In this document: piece after piece, positions 55,664-63,982 of the stretch | Position numbering within the stretch: position 1 is the stretch's first letter | How the letters are laid out: every line of letters starts with the position of its first letter | From: Paracoccus isoporae | GTDB taxonomy: Bacteria; Pseudomonadota; Alphaproteobacteria; Rhodobacterales; Rhodobacteraceae | DNA: 64,000 nt | Assembly (NCBI RefSeq): GCF_900101865.1 | Contig: NZ_FNAH01000001.1 | Span: forward strand, 124,001 to 188,000 | Direction of reading: 5' to 3' | The notes under the pieces: generated by a model | Database searches by the model: none | What the model was told of the DNA's origin: nothing | The model's input: only the letters and a program-made list of their open reading frames with translations | Made by a program: the position numbers and the translations under genes

Positions 55664-58321
55664 ATGCCAGTCGTCGTCGTCGAATCGCCGGCCAAAGCCA
55701 AGACGATCAACAAATATCTGGGCGACGACTACACCGTTCTCGCATCCTTCGGCCATGTCCGCGACCTGCCCCCGAAAGACGGCTCGGTCGATCCCGACGC
55801 CGATTTCGACATGCGCTGGGAGGTGGCGTCAGATTCGAAAAAACACCTCAAGGCGATCCGCGACGCGCTGTCCGGCGATGACGCGCTGATCCTCGCCACC
55901 GACCCCGACCGCGAAGGCGAGGCGATTTCCTGGCACCTGCTCGAAGCCCTCGCGCCCGCGCTGAAAAAAGGCAAATCGGTCAGCCGCGTGACCTTCAACG
56001 CCATCACCAAGAACGCGGTCAGCGAGGCGATGGCGAAGCCGCGCGAAATCGACCGCGATCTGGTCGATGCCTATCTGGCCCGCCGCGCGCTGGATTATCT
56101 GGTCGGCTTCAACCTCTCCCCGGTGCTGTGGCGCAAGCTGCCCGGCGCGAAATCGGCGGGCCGGGTGCAATCCGTCACCCTGCGCCTGATCGTCGAGCGC
56201 GAGATGGAGATCGAGGCGTTCAAGCCCCGCGAATACTGGTCCGTCCATGCCAGGCTGGCCACCCCCTCGGGCGAGGAATATGACGCCACCCTGGTCAGCC
56301 TCGCCGGCGACAAGCTCGAACGCTTCGACATCCCGACCGCCGAAAAGGCGCGCCTCGCGCTGTCGGCCATCGACGCCCGCGACCTCTCCGTCAGCAGCGT
56401 CACCGCCAAACCCGCCACCCGCAACCCGTGGCCGCCCTTCATGACCTCGACCTTGCAGCAGGAGGCATCGCGCAAGCTGGGCTTGGGCGCGCGCGCCTGC
56501 ATGTCCACCGCGCAGCGGCTCTATGAGGCGGGGCTGATCACCTATATGCGGACCGACGGAATCGACATGGCGCCCGAGGCGGTGATGTCCGCCCGCGATG
56601 TCATCAAGTCGCGTTTCGGGGAAAACTACCTGCCGAAATCGCCGCGCATGTACAAGAACAAGGCGAAGAACGCGCAGGAAGCCCATGAATGTATCCGCCC
56701 GACGGACATGTCGCTCTCGCCCGACAGGCTGCGGATTTCCGAGAAGGATCAGCGCGCGCTTTACGGTCTGATCTGGAAGCGGACGCTGGCTAGCCAGATG
56801 GAAGCCGCCCGGATGGAGCGGACAACGGTCGAAATTGCCAGCGCCGACGGTCAGGTCGGGCTGCGCGCCACCGGTCAGGTGATGATGTTTGACGGTTTCC
56901 TGGCCGTCTACGATCAGGGCCGCGACGACGACGATGGCGAGGACAGCAACCGCCTGCCCCAGATCAGCGAGGGCGAGGCCGCGAAAAAAATCGCCGCCTT
57001 CGCCGCCGAAGAGGGCGTGCTGACCGATGACAGCCGCACCGCCGCCGCACGCCAGCATTTCACCCAGCCCCCGCCCCGCTATACCGAGGCCACGCTGGTC
57101 AAGCGCATGGAGGAGCTCGGCATCGGCCGCCCCTCGACCTATGCCAGCATCGTCACCACGATCCAGGACCGCGAATATGTCCGCAAGGACAAGAACCGCC
57201 TGATCCCCGAGGATAAGGGCCGGCTAGTCACCGCGTTTCTGGTGAAATATTTCCCGCGCTATGTCTCCTATGACTTCACCGCGAATCTGGAGACGGAGCT
57301 GGACGACATTTCCTCCGGCAACCGCGCCTATCGCGAGGTGCTGCGCCGCTTCTGGCGGGATTTCACCGCCGCACTTGACGGCACCTCCGATCTGCGCATC
57401 GGCGAAGTGCTCGAATCCATCGACGACGCACTCGCCCCGCATCTCTACCCGCCCCGCGCCGATGGCGGCGATCCGCGCGAATGCCCGCTTTGCGGACAGG
57501 GCCGGCTGAACCTGAAAACCGCGCGGTCGGGCGGCGCCTTCATCGGCTGCTCGCGCTATCCCGACTGCCGCTTTACCCGCAACCTCTCAGCCCCCGATGG
57601 CGAAGAGGCGATCGGAGACCGCGTGCTGGGCCATGATGCGGGCGATGAGATCAGCCTGAAAAACGGCCGCTTCGGCCCCTATGTTCAGCGCGGCGAGCCG
57701 ACCGAGGATCAGCCGAAACCGCCCCGCGCCTCGATCCCCAAGGGCTGGGACGCCAATGCGGTCGATCTGGAACAGGCGCTGAAACTGCTGGCCCTGCCCC
57801 GCCCCATCGGTCCCCACCCCGAGGATGGCGAGCTGGTCGAGGCGGGCATCGGCCGCTACGGCCCCTATGTGAAACACGGCAAGAAATATGCCAACCTGCC
57901 CGATGTCGAAGAGGTGTTCACCGTCGGCATGAACCGCGCGGTCGAGGTGCTGGCCTCGAAACCCACCCGTGGCCGCGCCGCCGCGGCCGCGCCGCTGAAG
58001 GAATTGGGCGACCACCCCGATGGCGGCAAGATCGCGGTGATGAACGGCCGCTACGGCCCCTATGTGAAATGGGAAAAGATCAACGCCACCTTGCCGCGCG
58101 ATCTCGACCCCGGCGATGTGACGATGGAAAAGGCGCTCGAACTCATCGCCGCCAAGGCCGCGAAATCGCCGAAGAAGAAGGCGGCGGCCAAGAAACCCGC
58201 CGCGAAAAAACCTGCCGCAAAAAAGGCGGGGGCGAAAAAACCCGCCGCGAAAACAACCGCCGGAAAAGCCGCCGCGAAAAAGCCCGCGGCGGCGAAGGCC
58301 AAGGACGCGCCGGATAGCTGA
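55664..58321 (+). CDS. topA: DNA topoisomerase I
   Basis: The 885-residue type IA topoisomerase relaxes negative supercoils. It has an N-terminal Toprim domain (VVVESPAKAKTINKYLG; acidic cluster in TDPDREGEA), catalytic tyrosine Tyr294 in TYMRTDGID, one zinc finger with four cysteines (CPLCGQGRLNL and IGCSRYPDC), then two or three topoisomerase C-terminal repeats (NGRFGPYVQ, IGRYGPYVKHG, NGRYGPYVKW). The last 50 residues are a lysine/alanine/proline-rich tail of AKKPA-type repeats. The start at 55664 has GAGG six bases upstream; an ATG four codons earlier is weaker. Confidence 0.97.
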   Translation: MPVVVVESPAKAKTINKYLGDDYTVLASFGHVRDLPPKDGSVDPDADFDMRWEVASDSKKHLKAIRDALSGDDALILATDPDREGEAISWHLLEALAPALKKGKSVSRVTFNAITKNAVSEAMAKPREIDRDLVDAYLARRALDYLVGFNLSPVLWRKLPGAKSAGRVQSVTLRLIVEREMEIEAFKPREYWSVHARLATPSGEEYDATLVSLAGDKLERFDIPTAEKARLALSAIDARDLSVSSVTAKPATRNPWPPFMTSTLQQEASRKLGLGARACMSTAQRLYEAGLITYMRTDGIDMAPEAVMSARDVIKSRFGENYLPKSPRMYKNKAKNAQEAHECIRPTDMSLSPDRLRISEKDQRALYGLIWKRTLASQMEAARMERTTVEIASADGQVGLRATGQVMMFDGFLAVYDQGRDDDDGEDSNRLPQISEGEAAKKIAAFAAEEGVLTDDSRTAAARQHFTQPPPRYTEATLVKRMEELGIGRPSTYASIVTTIQDREYVRKDKNRLIPEDKGRLVTAFLVKYFPRYVSYDFTANLETELDDISSGNRAYREVLRRFWRDFTAALDGTSDLRIGEVLESIDDALAPHLYPPRADGGDPRECPLCGQGRLNLKTARSGGAFIGCSRYPDCRFTRNLSAPDGEEAIGDRVLGHDAGDEISLKNGRFGPYVQRGEPTEDQPKPPRASIPKGWDANAVDLEQALKLLALPRPIGPHPEDGELVEAGIGRYGPYVKHGKKYANLPDVEEVFTVGMNRAVEVLASKPTRGRAAAAAPLKELGDHPDGGKIAVMNGRYGPYVKWEKINATLPRDLDPGDVTMEKALELIAAKAAKSPKKKAAAKKPAAKKPAAKKAGAKKPAAKTTAGKAAAKKPAAAKAKDAPDS

Positions 58322-58332
58322 TCCGTCGCGGC

Positions 58333-59307
58333 TCAGCCCCCTTGCGCACCGACCTGCGGCATCAGCGGCGGGTTGTCGCTGATCTGCGACACGTCCCGGA
58401 CCACCATCTCCGGCCGGTTGTTGTAAAGCTTCAGCGCGCCGGTCACATAGGCATAGTTGCGGCGGGGAAAATCCTCGCCCTCCGCGATATAGCGGTTGTT
58501 CAGCAACCGCTTGATCGCCGCGATCTCCGGGCGGTCTTCCATCGGCAGGAAAAGCTGGAACGGCTGGGCCAGCGAGCCGGAGCGGATGACATGATGCAGC
58601 CCGCTGACGGTTGCGCCTTTGGTCAGCTCCATGAACACCGTGACGGTGTCACCCCGCGCGGCTTTCTCGACCAGCCTGTCATAGTCGATCCGCGTGTTGA
58701 ACAGCATCAGATCCGGGTTCGCGGCCCGCGCCGCGCGAAACCCGTCGATCACCCGCGCCCGCAACTCCCACCAGACCATCAGCCGGGCATAGTTGCGCGG
58801 CGCGGCCTCGGGGATCATGGCACCATTGGCCTCGAACTGGTTCCACACCCCGATATTGTCGATCTGGGCGTTGAACTCTGCCCGCGCATAGCGCGCATCA
58901 TGGTCCGCGAACGCGGCCCGGCCATATTTCACGAAATAGGGCGAATAGCCCTTGCGGATCATCAGCTCGGAAAAATCGGTATAGCCGTCCACCGGGCGCG
59001 GCAGGTGCAGGAAGGCCAGCGGTCGCTGATAGTTATCCAGGTAGCGCACATTGATCTCGCCATCGACGAGCACGTCCTCATCTCCCGGAAACTCGATCGT
59101 CACCGGACTGCCGACCGGCAGGATCTGCGCGGCAAAGGCAGACGCCTCCTTGCCCCAGCGCGTCACCGGCTTGCTGGGGTTGGGATTGCTCTCCTCCGTA
59201 TCCAGACCCAGAAGCCGGATCTTGAACAACCGGTCCAGCGCCGCCACCCGGACCGTGTCGCCATCGGTGATCTTCTCGACAATGCCGTCAACCCTGACAC
59301 CCGACAT
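58333..59307 (-). CDS. Thermonuclease-like (SNase-fold) protein, cytoplasmic
   Basis: The 324-residue protein starts with a staphylococcal-nuclease-like domain (about 5-160): ITDGDTVRVAALDRLFKIRLLGLDTEE, GKEASAFA and YLDNYQRPLAFLHL, which carry the positions of the nuclease aspartate and arginines. The second half (about 190-310) includes an OB-like stretch (TVTVFMELTKGATVSGLHHVI) and ends in PEMVVRDVSQISDN, as in nucleic-acid-binding OB domains. There is no signal peptide, unlike secreted thermonucleases. It converges on topA. I infer a nucleic-acid-binding or cleaving protein of unknown role. Confidence 0.78.
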   Translation of the reverse strand: MSGVRVDGIVEKITDGDTVRVAALDRLFKIRLLGLDTEESNPNPSKPVTRWGKEASAFAAQILPVGSPVTIEFPGDEDVLVDGEINVRYLDNYQRPLAFLHLPRPVDGYTDFSELMIRKGYSPYFVKYGRAAFADHDARYARAEFNAQIDNIGVWNQFEANGAMIPEAAPRNYARLMVWWELRARVIDGFRAARAANPDLMLFNTRIDYDRLVEKAARGDTVTVFMELTKGATVSGLHHVIRSGSLAQPFQLFLPMEDRPEIAAIKRLLNNRYIAEGEDFPRRNYAYVTGALKLYNNRPEMVVRDVSQISDNPPLMPQVGAQGG

Positions 59308-59483
59308 CGCTATCCTCCTGCGTTTTCAAATAGCTGAAGCATAGCGCCGCAAGGCGAAGATCCTGTGAAGCCACCTGCCGCTCTTCGCACGCCCGGACCC
59401 GTCACCTGATCCGCTCCCGCAAGGCAGCGGTGGCGCGCGGTCGGGCGCGGTGGCGGCGGCGGGAATGGTTAACGCTACCTTTG

Positions 59484-59512
59484 TTGACAGCGCCCCACCC
59501 CCTTGCGACATA
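59484..59512 (+). promoter_or_regulatory. Candidate promoter of scoAB
   Basis: A perfect -35 TTGACA (59484-59489) is followed by 17 bp and GACATA (59507-59512), a weak -10. The predicted start is about 20-25 nt before the scoA ATG. Pattern match only. Confidence 0.35.
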
Positions 59513-59538
59513 TCCAGCGACAAATCCCGGAGGAAGAG

Positions 59539-60243
59539 ATGAAGAAAGTCTATCCCGATGCCGACGCGGCGCTCGACGGGCTGCTGTTTGACGGCATGCA
59601 CATCGCCGCGGGCGGGTTCGGCCTGTGCGGCATCCCCGAATTGCTGATCGACGCCATCGTCAAGGCCGGCACCAGGGACCTGACCATCGCCAGCAACAAT
59701 TGCGGCGTGGACGGGTTCGGCCTCGGCAAGCTTCTGGACACCAAGCAGATCGCCAAGATGCAGTCCTCTTATGTGGGCGAGAACGCGGAATTCATGCGCC
59801 AGTATCTCTCCGGCGAGCTGGAGCTGGAATTCAACCCGCAGGGCACGCTGGCCGAACGCATGCGCGCCGGCGGCGCGGGCATCCCCGGCTTCTACACCAA
59901 GACCGGCGTCGGCACCCAGATCGCCGAGGGCAAGGAGGTCAAGCAGTTCCGTGGCGAGGATTACATCCTCGAAGAGGGCATCTTCGCCGATCTCTCCATC
60001 GTCAAGGCGTGGAAGGCCGACGACACCGGCAATCTGGTGTTCCGCAAGACCGCCCGCAACTTCAACCCGCCCGCCGCGATGTGCGGCAAGGTCTGCGTGG
60101 CCGAGGTCGAGGAAATCGTGCCGCGCGGCTCGATCGACCCGGACCATATCCACCTGCCGGGCATCTATGTGCACCGGCTGATCCAGGGCGAGCATGAAAA
60201 GCGCATCGAGAAAGTGACCACCCGCAACCGTGAGGAGGCTTGA
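59539..60243 (+). CDS. scoA: 3-oxoacid CoA-transferase subunit A
   Basis: The 234-residue alpha subunit of a succinyl-CoA:3-ketoacid CoA-transferase activates acetoacetate or related acids. Typical stretches are [36 protein letters not shown] and [23 protein letters not shown] 59539 has GGAGGAAG upstream. The beta-subunit gene follows after three bases. A role in ketone body, polyhydroxybutyrate or acetate metabolism fits a host with a glyoxylate shunt. Confidence 0.94.
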   Translation: MKKVYPDADAALDGLLFDGMHIAAGGFGLCGIPELLIDAIVKAGTRDLTIASNNCGVDGFGLGKLLDTKQIAKMQSSYVGENAEFMRQYLSGELELEFNPQGTLAERMRAGGAGIPGFYTKTGVGTQIAEGKEVKQFRGEDYILEEGIFADLSIVKAWKADDTGNLVFRKTARNFNPPAAMCGKVCVAEVEEIVPRGSIDPDHIHLPGIYVHRLIQGEHEKRIEKVTTRNREEA

Positions 60244-60246
60244 GCC

Positions 60247-60885
60247 ATGGCGGACGAAACCAAGGGCTGGGACCGCAACCAGATGGCCGAACGCGCCGCG
60301 CAGGAGCTGGAGGATGGCTGGTATGTCAATCTCGGCATCGGCATCCCGACGCTGGTCGCGAATTACGTGGGCGACAAGGACATCACGCTCCAATCGGAAA
60401 ACGGCATGCTCGGCATGGGCCCCTTCCCCTATGAGGGCGAGGAGGATCCCGATCTCATCAACGCCGGCAAGCAGACCATCACCGAGCTGGACCGGACCTC
60501 CTATTTCGACAGCGCCACCAGCTTCGGCATGATCCGCGGCGGCAAGATCGCGGCGGCCATCCTGGGCGCGATGGAGGTGGCCGAGAATGGCGATCTGGCG
60601 AACTGGATGATCCCCGGCAAGCTCGTGAAGGGCATGGGCGGCGCGATGGATCTGGTCGCGGGCGTCGGCCGCGTCATCGTGGTCATGGATCACCAGAACA
60701 AGGCGGGTGAATCAAAGGTGCTGAAATCCTGCACCCTGCCGCTGACCGGCACCGGCGTGGTGGACCGCATCATCACCAATCTGGGCGTTCTGGACGTGGC
60801 CGAGGGCGGGCTGAAGATCGTCGAGCTGGCCGATGGCGTGACCGAGGACGAGCTGCGCGAAGCCACCGAGGCCACCATCGTCTGA
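60247..60885 (+). CDS. scoB: 3-oxoacid CoA-transferase subunit B
   Basis: The 212-residue beta subunit has the catalytic glutamate motif LQSENGMLGMGPFP (Glu near residue 51), LGIGIPTLVANYV and GGAMDLVAGVGRVIVVMDH. Together with ScoA it forms the active enzyme. GAGG lies within the end of scoA as ribosome binding site. A terminator follows 23 bp after the stop. Confidence 0.95.
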   Translation: MADETKGWDRNQMAERAAQELEDGWYVNLGIGIPTLVANYVGDKDITLQSENGMLGMGPFPYEGEEDPDLINAGKQTITELDRTSYFDSATSFGMIRGGKIAAAILGAMEVAENGDLANWMIPGKLVKGMGGAMDLVAGVGRVIVVMDHQNKAGESKVLKSCTLPLTGTGVVDRIITNLGVLDVAEGGLKIVELADGVTEDELREATEATIV

Positions 60886-60907
60886 CCGCCGCAAGACGCG
60901 AGAGAGA

Positions 60908-60930
60908 GGCCCCCGCAGCGGAGCCTTTTT
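60908..60930 (+). terminator. Intrinsic terminator after scoB
   Basis: A short imperfect GC stem (GGC-CC with GG-GCC, one mismatch) is followed directly by TTTTT at 60926-60930, 23 bp after the scoB stop. Confidence 0.65.
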
Positions 60931-60950
60931 CATGTCCCGGCGCTGACACA

Positions 60951-61317
60951 GGGCCAGCGCCTGCCCGTGGGATGGCGCAGCCCACGGCCCGTGCGATGCG
61001 CTTTATCGCGCCGCCCACATTTCTTCGCTGAGCTGCAAGGCTGACGGCACCCAAGCGCCAGCCCGCCGGGACGGGCAGGCGCTGGCCCGGGCCGCTGCGC
61101 GGCGTGATTCCGGGCCAGGAGGGAGCACGATGCAAACGATCCCAACCGTGCACCAGAGGGCCAGCGGCCGGCTGTGGATGGCCGCACCGGCACCGCTCCG
61201 GCGCGCTTTATGTCGCAATCCACATCGAACCGCCGTCCGGCGCGGACCGGCACCAAAGCGGCCAGCCGCCGGGACGGCAGGCCGCTGGCCCGGGCCGCTG
61301 CGCGGCTGTTCCGGGCA
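60951..61317. repeat. Two tandem imperfect copies of a palindromic intergenic element
   Basis: Copy 1 (about 60951-61116) and copy 2 (about 61158-61317) are offset by 203-207 bp. They share a 22-bp identical block (61082-61103 and 61285-61306) and similar blocks at 60951/61158, 60999/61204 and 61046/61249. Each copy has inverted arms: in copy 1 an 18-bp perfect pair (60951-60968 with 61071-61088), in copy 2 a 12-bp perfect pair (61158-61169 with 61280-61291). There is no coding frame of note in the 515-bp spacer. The structure looks like a duplicated palindromic intergenic repeat or small non-autonomous element. Confidence 0.75.
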
Positions 61318-61400
61318 TGGACTTGAGCGGCGATGGCAGGTTTGGCGCACTTTCTCGGCATTTGTGGCGACCCACAGCACATAACCGGGAAGGGACATCA

Positions 61401-62183
61401 TCATCGCGAAATTGAGTCGATGACACGCTCACTCAAGCGCTCCGCCAGCGCTCGGGCCGCATCGCCCTCACGGCTCCAGTCGTCCGTGACCTCGCCGAGA
61501 TAAGCCCGTCGCGCATAATCAAGTGCCGTGGTATCTGCGCCAGCCAATCGCGTAATCGCCCATTCGGCGGCAGCGTCTTTCGTCAAGAAATTGCCCGTGC
61601 TGGCCGTGTGCCACATGCGCGCGAGCGTCAACAGGACATTCCGCTCATCCCCGTGCAATCCGTCCATCAAGCCCGGAAGTGAATCGCGCATAGCTTGGTT
61701 GACATGCTCGGTCGAAACCTCCGCCAGCAATTCACTCCTCGGAGGTCCGAACAACGGAATGGCCTCCTGATAGGCCTGTGCGATAATCAGAGAATATTCA
61801 GGATCGCGTTCAGGCGTTGGCGCCACGCCCGCCTCGAACGCCTCCCTCAGCCACTCTCCGTAAACGAATTCCGCTCGCGCCGGGTATTCGCTGCTGTTGA
61901 GTTCGGCTTGGCAAAACACCATTACCTCAAGGCAGCGGACGCCTCCCGGCACGGCAGGATGGCGTCCGGAAAGCTGCAGCAAGTCCAGCAAGAGGCCACT
62001 GCGCTGGCTCTCGGTCAGTTCGGACTGAACCACTGCCAGCAGATCAATGTCGCTCTGCGGCTGGAGACCGCCGGACACGGCCGATCCATGCAGATATACG
62101 CCAAGCAGCGCATCGCCGAGACGACGGCGCAAGATCAGCAACGCTGACTGTACCTGTTCAGTCTGATGGGGTGCCATCTGCAT
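61401..62183 (-). CDS. aadA: Aminoglycoside nucleotidyltransferase, AadA family (ANT(3'')-like)
   Basis: The 260-residue protein has the nucleotidyltransferase signature GVYLHGSAVSGGLQPQSDID (about 28-47) and the C-terminal helical domain with GDERNVLLTLARMWHTASTG and KDAAAEWAITRL, matching AadA enzymes that adenylate streptomycin and spectinomycin. Length is normal. GC content is clearly lower than in the neighbours, and it stands beside the palindromic repeats, which suggests acquisition. No integron attC site or transposase is seen. An ATG two codons in (62177) is an alternative start; the ribosome binding site is weak either way. Actual resistance activity is untested. Confidence 0.85.
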   Translation of the reverse strand: MQMAPHQTEQVQSALLILRRRLGDALLGVYLHGSAVSGGLQPQSDIDLLAVVQSELTESQRSGLLLDLLQLSGRHPAVPGGVRCLEVMVFCQAELNSSEYPARAEFVYGEWLREAFEAGVAPTPERDPEYSLIIAQAYQEAIPLFGPPRSELLAEVSTEHVNQAMRDSLPGLMDGLHGDERNVLLTLARMWHTASTGNFLTKDAAAEWAITRLAGADTTALDYARRAYLGEVTDDWSREGDAARALAERLSERVIDSISR

Positions 62184-62239
62184 TATGGTTTTCTAACGGG
62201 CATAGCTGATTATCGGAAGGAGGCTCCATACACATCCCC

Positions 62240-62788
62240 TCACCCCTCACGCCCCGGTAGCTTCCGTATCCCCTCCTTCGCAATCGACCCTTTCCACGCC
62301 GGATGCGCCGCCTCCTGCGCCTTCATTTCCCGCAGCCAGCGTCGCCAGGCCCCGATACCGGGCATCCTCGGAAGATAGGCCAGCTCCCAGTGAATCCCGT
62401 TGATCGGGTCGTCGAAGAACACGCCGTAATAGCCCGGTGAATACTGCGGGTATTCCCGCGGCGCCTCGGTCACGGGAATATCCCGCGCCAGCAGGAAATC
62501 GCGGTGAAACGCGTCGATCTCGCGCCGGTTTTTGGCCCAGAGCGCGATGTGATGGATCCCCACCGCCCGCGCCGCGTGATCCAGCCTGCCGCCGGTCTTC
62601 GCGGGCTGGATGCCGATATAGCTGTGCGGCAACGGGAACCGCGCCATGTAATAGGTCGAGCGATAGCCGATATCCAGCGTCCAGAAGCTGCGATAGCCGA
62701 GCCAGCCGAACATCTCGTCGTAAAATGCGACCGAGCGCTCATACTCGATCACCGAAAACTCGACATGGTTCACACCCCGCCAGCGCAT
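62240..62788 (-). CDS. VOC-family (glyoxalase/dioxygenase fold) protein
   Basis: The 182-residue protein starts WRGVNHVEFSVIEYERSVAFYDEMFGWLGY, a vicinal-oxygen-chelate repeat with a metal-binding histidine, and the second repeat has VGIHHIALWAKNRREIDAF and NGIHWELAYLP with histidine and glutamate. So the H-H-E metal site looks intact. Members include glyoxalase I, dioxygenases and drug-binding proteins; the substrate is not evident. It lies 56 bp upstream of aadA on the same strand and has normal high GC. Confidence 0.85.
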   Translation of the reverse strand: MRWRGVNHVEFSVIEYERSVAFYDEMFGWLGYRSFWTLDIGYRSTYYMARFPLPHSYIGIQPAKTGGRLDHAARAVGIHHIALWAKNRREIDAFHRDFLLARDIPVTEAPREYPQYSPGYYGVFFDDPINGIHWELAYLPRMPGIGAWRRWLREMKAQEAAHPAWKGSIAKEGIRKLPGREG

Positions 62789-62838
62789 CGTCCCTCCTGT
62801 CGCAACCGGAATTCACCTGGATATACGCAATCTCTGTG

Positions 62839-62882
62839 TACGCCCGGTGTACAGGCTGTGTCCGCGCGGTGCACGGGCTGTG
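62839..62882. repeat. Imperfect 22-bp tandem repeat
   Basis: Units 62839-62860 and 62861-62882 match at 18 of 22 positions, sharing CGG-TG-AC-GGCTGTG. They lie upstream of the VOC gene in the 181-bp spacer. They may be an operator pair or simple duplication. Confidence 0.5.
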
Positions 62883-62969
62883 CGGCGACATTCTCAGCAA
62901 TTGCTGGGTTTGCGCGCATGGGGCCGGGCAGCCACGCAACAGGCCGCGCACGTTGCATCACCGTTTCGG

Positions 62970-63647
62970 TCAGACAACCCCGTCCTCGGTCACGATCAGA
63001 TCCAGCGCCTCGTCATGGGGCTGGGGCCGGATCGTGTCCAGCCGCCCCGCCGCATGCCCCACCCCGATGGCGTAGGGGCGCGGCCGCATCCCCGCCAGCG
63101 TCCGGTCATAGAACCCGCCACCATAGCCCATGCGGAACCGCGCCGCGTCCCAGCCGACCAGCGGGACCAACAGGATCTGCGGCATGACTTCGGCCGCCGT
63201 GTCAGGCTCCGGGATGTCGAACCGGCCCGGCCGCATCGCAGCCCCCGGCTGCCAGGGCCGGAAGATCAGCGGCGCATCCGGCGCCACCACCACCGGCAGC
63301 GCCAGCGCCTGCCCCAGCCCGGCCCGCCGCGCCATCCAGCCGCGCAGATCCGGCTCTCCGCGGATCGGCCAGAACCCGCCCAGGACCAGCCCCGCGCCGC
63401 CCGCGAACCGCGCCGACAGCACCTCGTTCAGCCGCGCCGCCAGCGCCTCTTCCGCCGCCTGCCGCGCGGCTTCTCCCATCGCCGCCCGCGCAGCCAGAAG
63501 CCGCGCTCGCTCCTGCTTGCGCCACGCCGCCGATGCCTTCGCCGACAGGCCGGATGCGCCCGCCGCCGGATCGAAATGCCCCGGCGACACCTGCCCCGCC
63601 ATGCAGGCCGGCGAGGCATAGTCGCGCGTTTCGTCATCCCCGTTCAT
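62970..63647 (-). CDS. 5-formyltetrahydrofolate cyclo-ligase
   Basis: The 225-residue ATP-dependent enzyme converts 5-formyl-THF to 5,10-methenyl-THF. The family signature RMGYGGGFYDRTL lies near residue 170; the N-terminal KASAAWRKQERARLLAARAAM carries the basic ATP-contacting residues, preceded by an extra 30-residue stretch starting MNGDDETRDYASPACMAG. ATGs at 63656 and 63683 are alternative starts; none has a strong ribosome binding site. The gene (fau/ygfA/fthC in other species) is divergent from the DUF6522 gene. Confidence 0.9.
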   Translation of the reverse strand: MNGDDETRDYASPACMAGQVSPGHFDPAAGASGLSAKASAAWRKQERARLLAARAAMGEAARQAAEEALAARLNEVLSARFAGGAGLVLGGFWPIRGEPDLRGWMARRAGLGQALALPVVVAPDAPLIFRPWQPGAAMRPGRFDIPEPDTAAEVMPQILLVPLVGWDAARFRMGYGGGFYDRTLAGMRPRPYAIGVGHAAGRLDTIRPQPHDEALDLIVTEDGVV

Positions 63648-63724
63648 GCCGCCCATCTTGCGGTCTTTTGCGCGTCGCTGCAATCTGGCGCCATGCCGCC
63701 CCCGCCCCGCCGAAAGGTCACGCG

Positions 63725-63982
63725 ATGTCAGACATCACCCGCGCCGGAGAGGATTTCACCGTCCCCGCGCGCCTCATCGCAGACGGGCTCGGCCTGCCCG
63801 AGCACGCCATCGCCCGCGCCATGTCCACCGGCGCGATCACCACCCGCACCGAACGGGGCGAGGGCGCGGATGCGGGCCGGTTCCGGCTCAGCTTCTTCTA
63901 CCGGGGCCGCAGCTTTCGCCTGACCGTAAACGCCGAGGGCCAGATCCTCAGCCGCGCCCGCTTCGACCGCCCCGGCACATGA
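63725..63982 (+). CDS. DUF6522-like small protein
   Basis: The 85-residue protein reads DFTVPARLIADGLGLPEHAI, then GAITTRTERGEGADAGRFRLSFFYRGRSFRLTV; this resembles the DUF6522 family of small soluble alphaproteobacterial proteins. It has no cysteine and no membrane segment. The ATG at 63725 is supported by protein similarity rather than by the poor ribosome binding site. It ends 18 bp before the window edge. Function unknown. Confidence 0.75.
   Translation: MSDITRAGEDFTVPARLIADGLGLPEHAIARAMSTGAITTRTERGEGADAGRFRLSFFYRGRSFRLTVNAEGQILSRARFDRPGT

Noticed and set aside
58140..58318. CRISPR-like or tandem DNA repeat at the end of topA
   Set aside because: The repeats are in-frame lysine/alanine codons of a low-complexity protein tail, not spaced direct repeats. 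No CRISPR array was found anywhere in the window.
60931..61400. tRNA or known riboswitch in the scoB-aadA spacer because of its strong secondary structure
   Set aside because: The palindromes do not fit a cloverleaf with conserved TPsiC or anticodon features, nor any riboswitch core I know; annotated as repeats instead.
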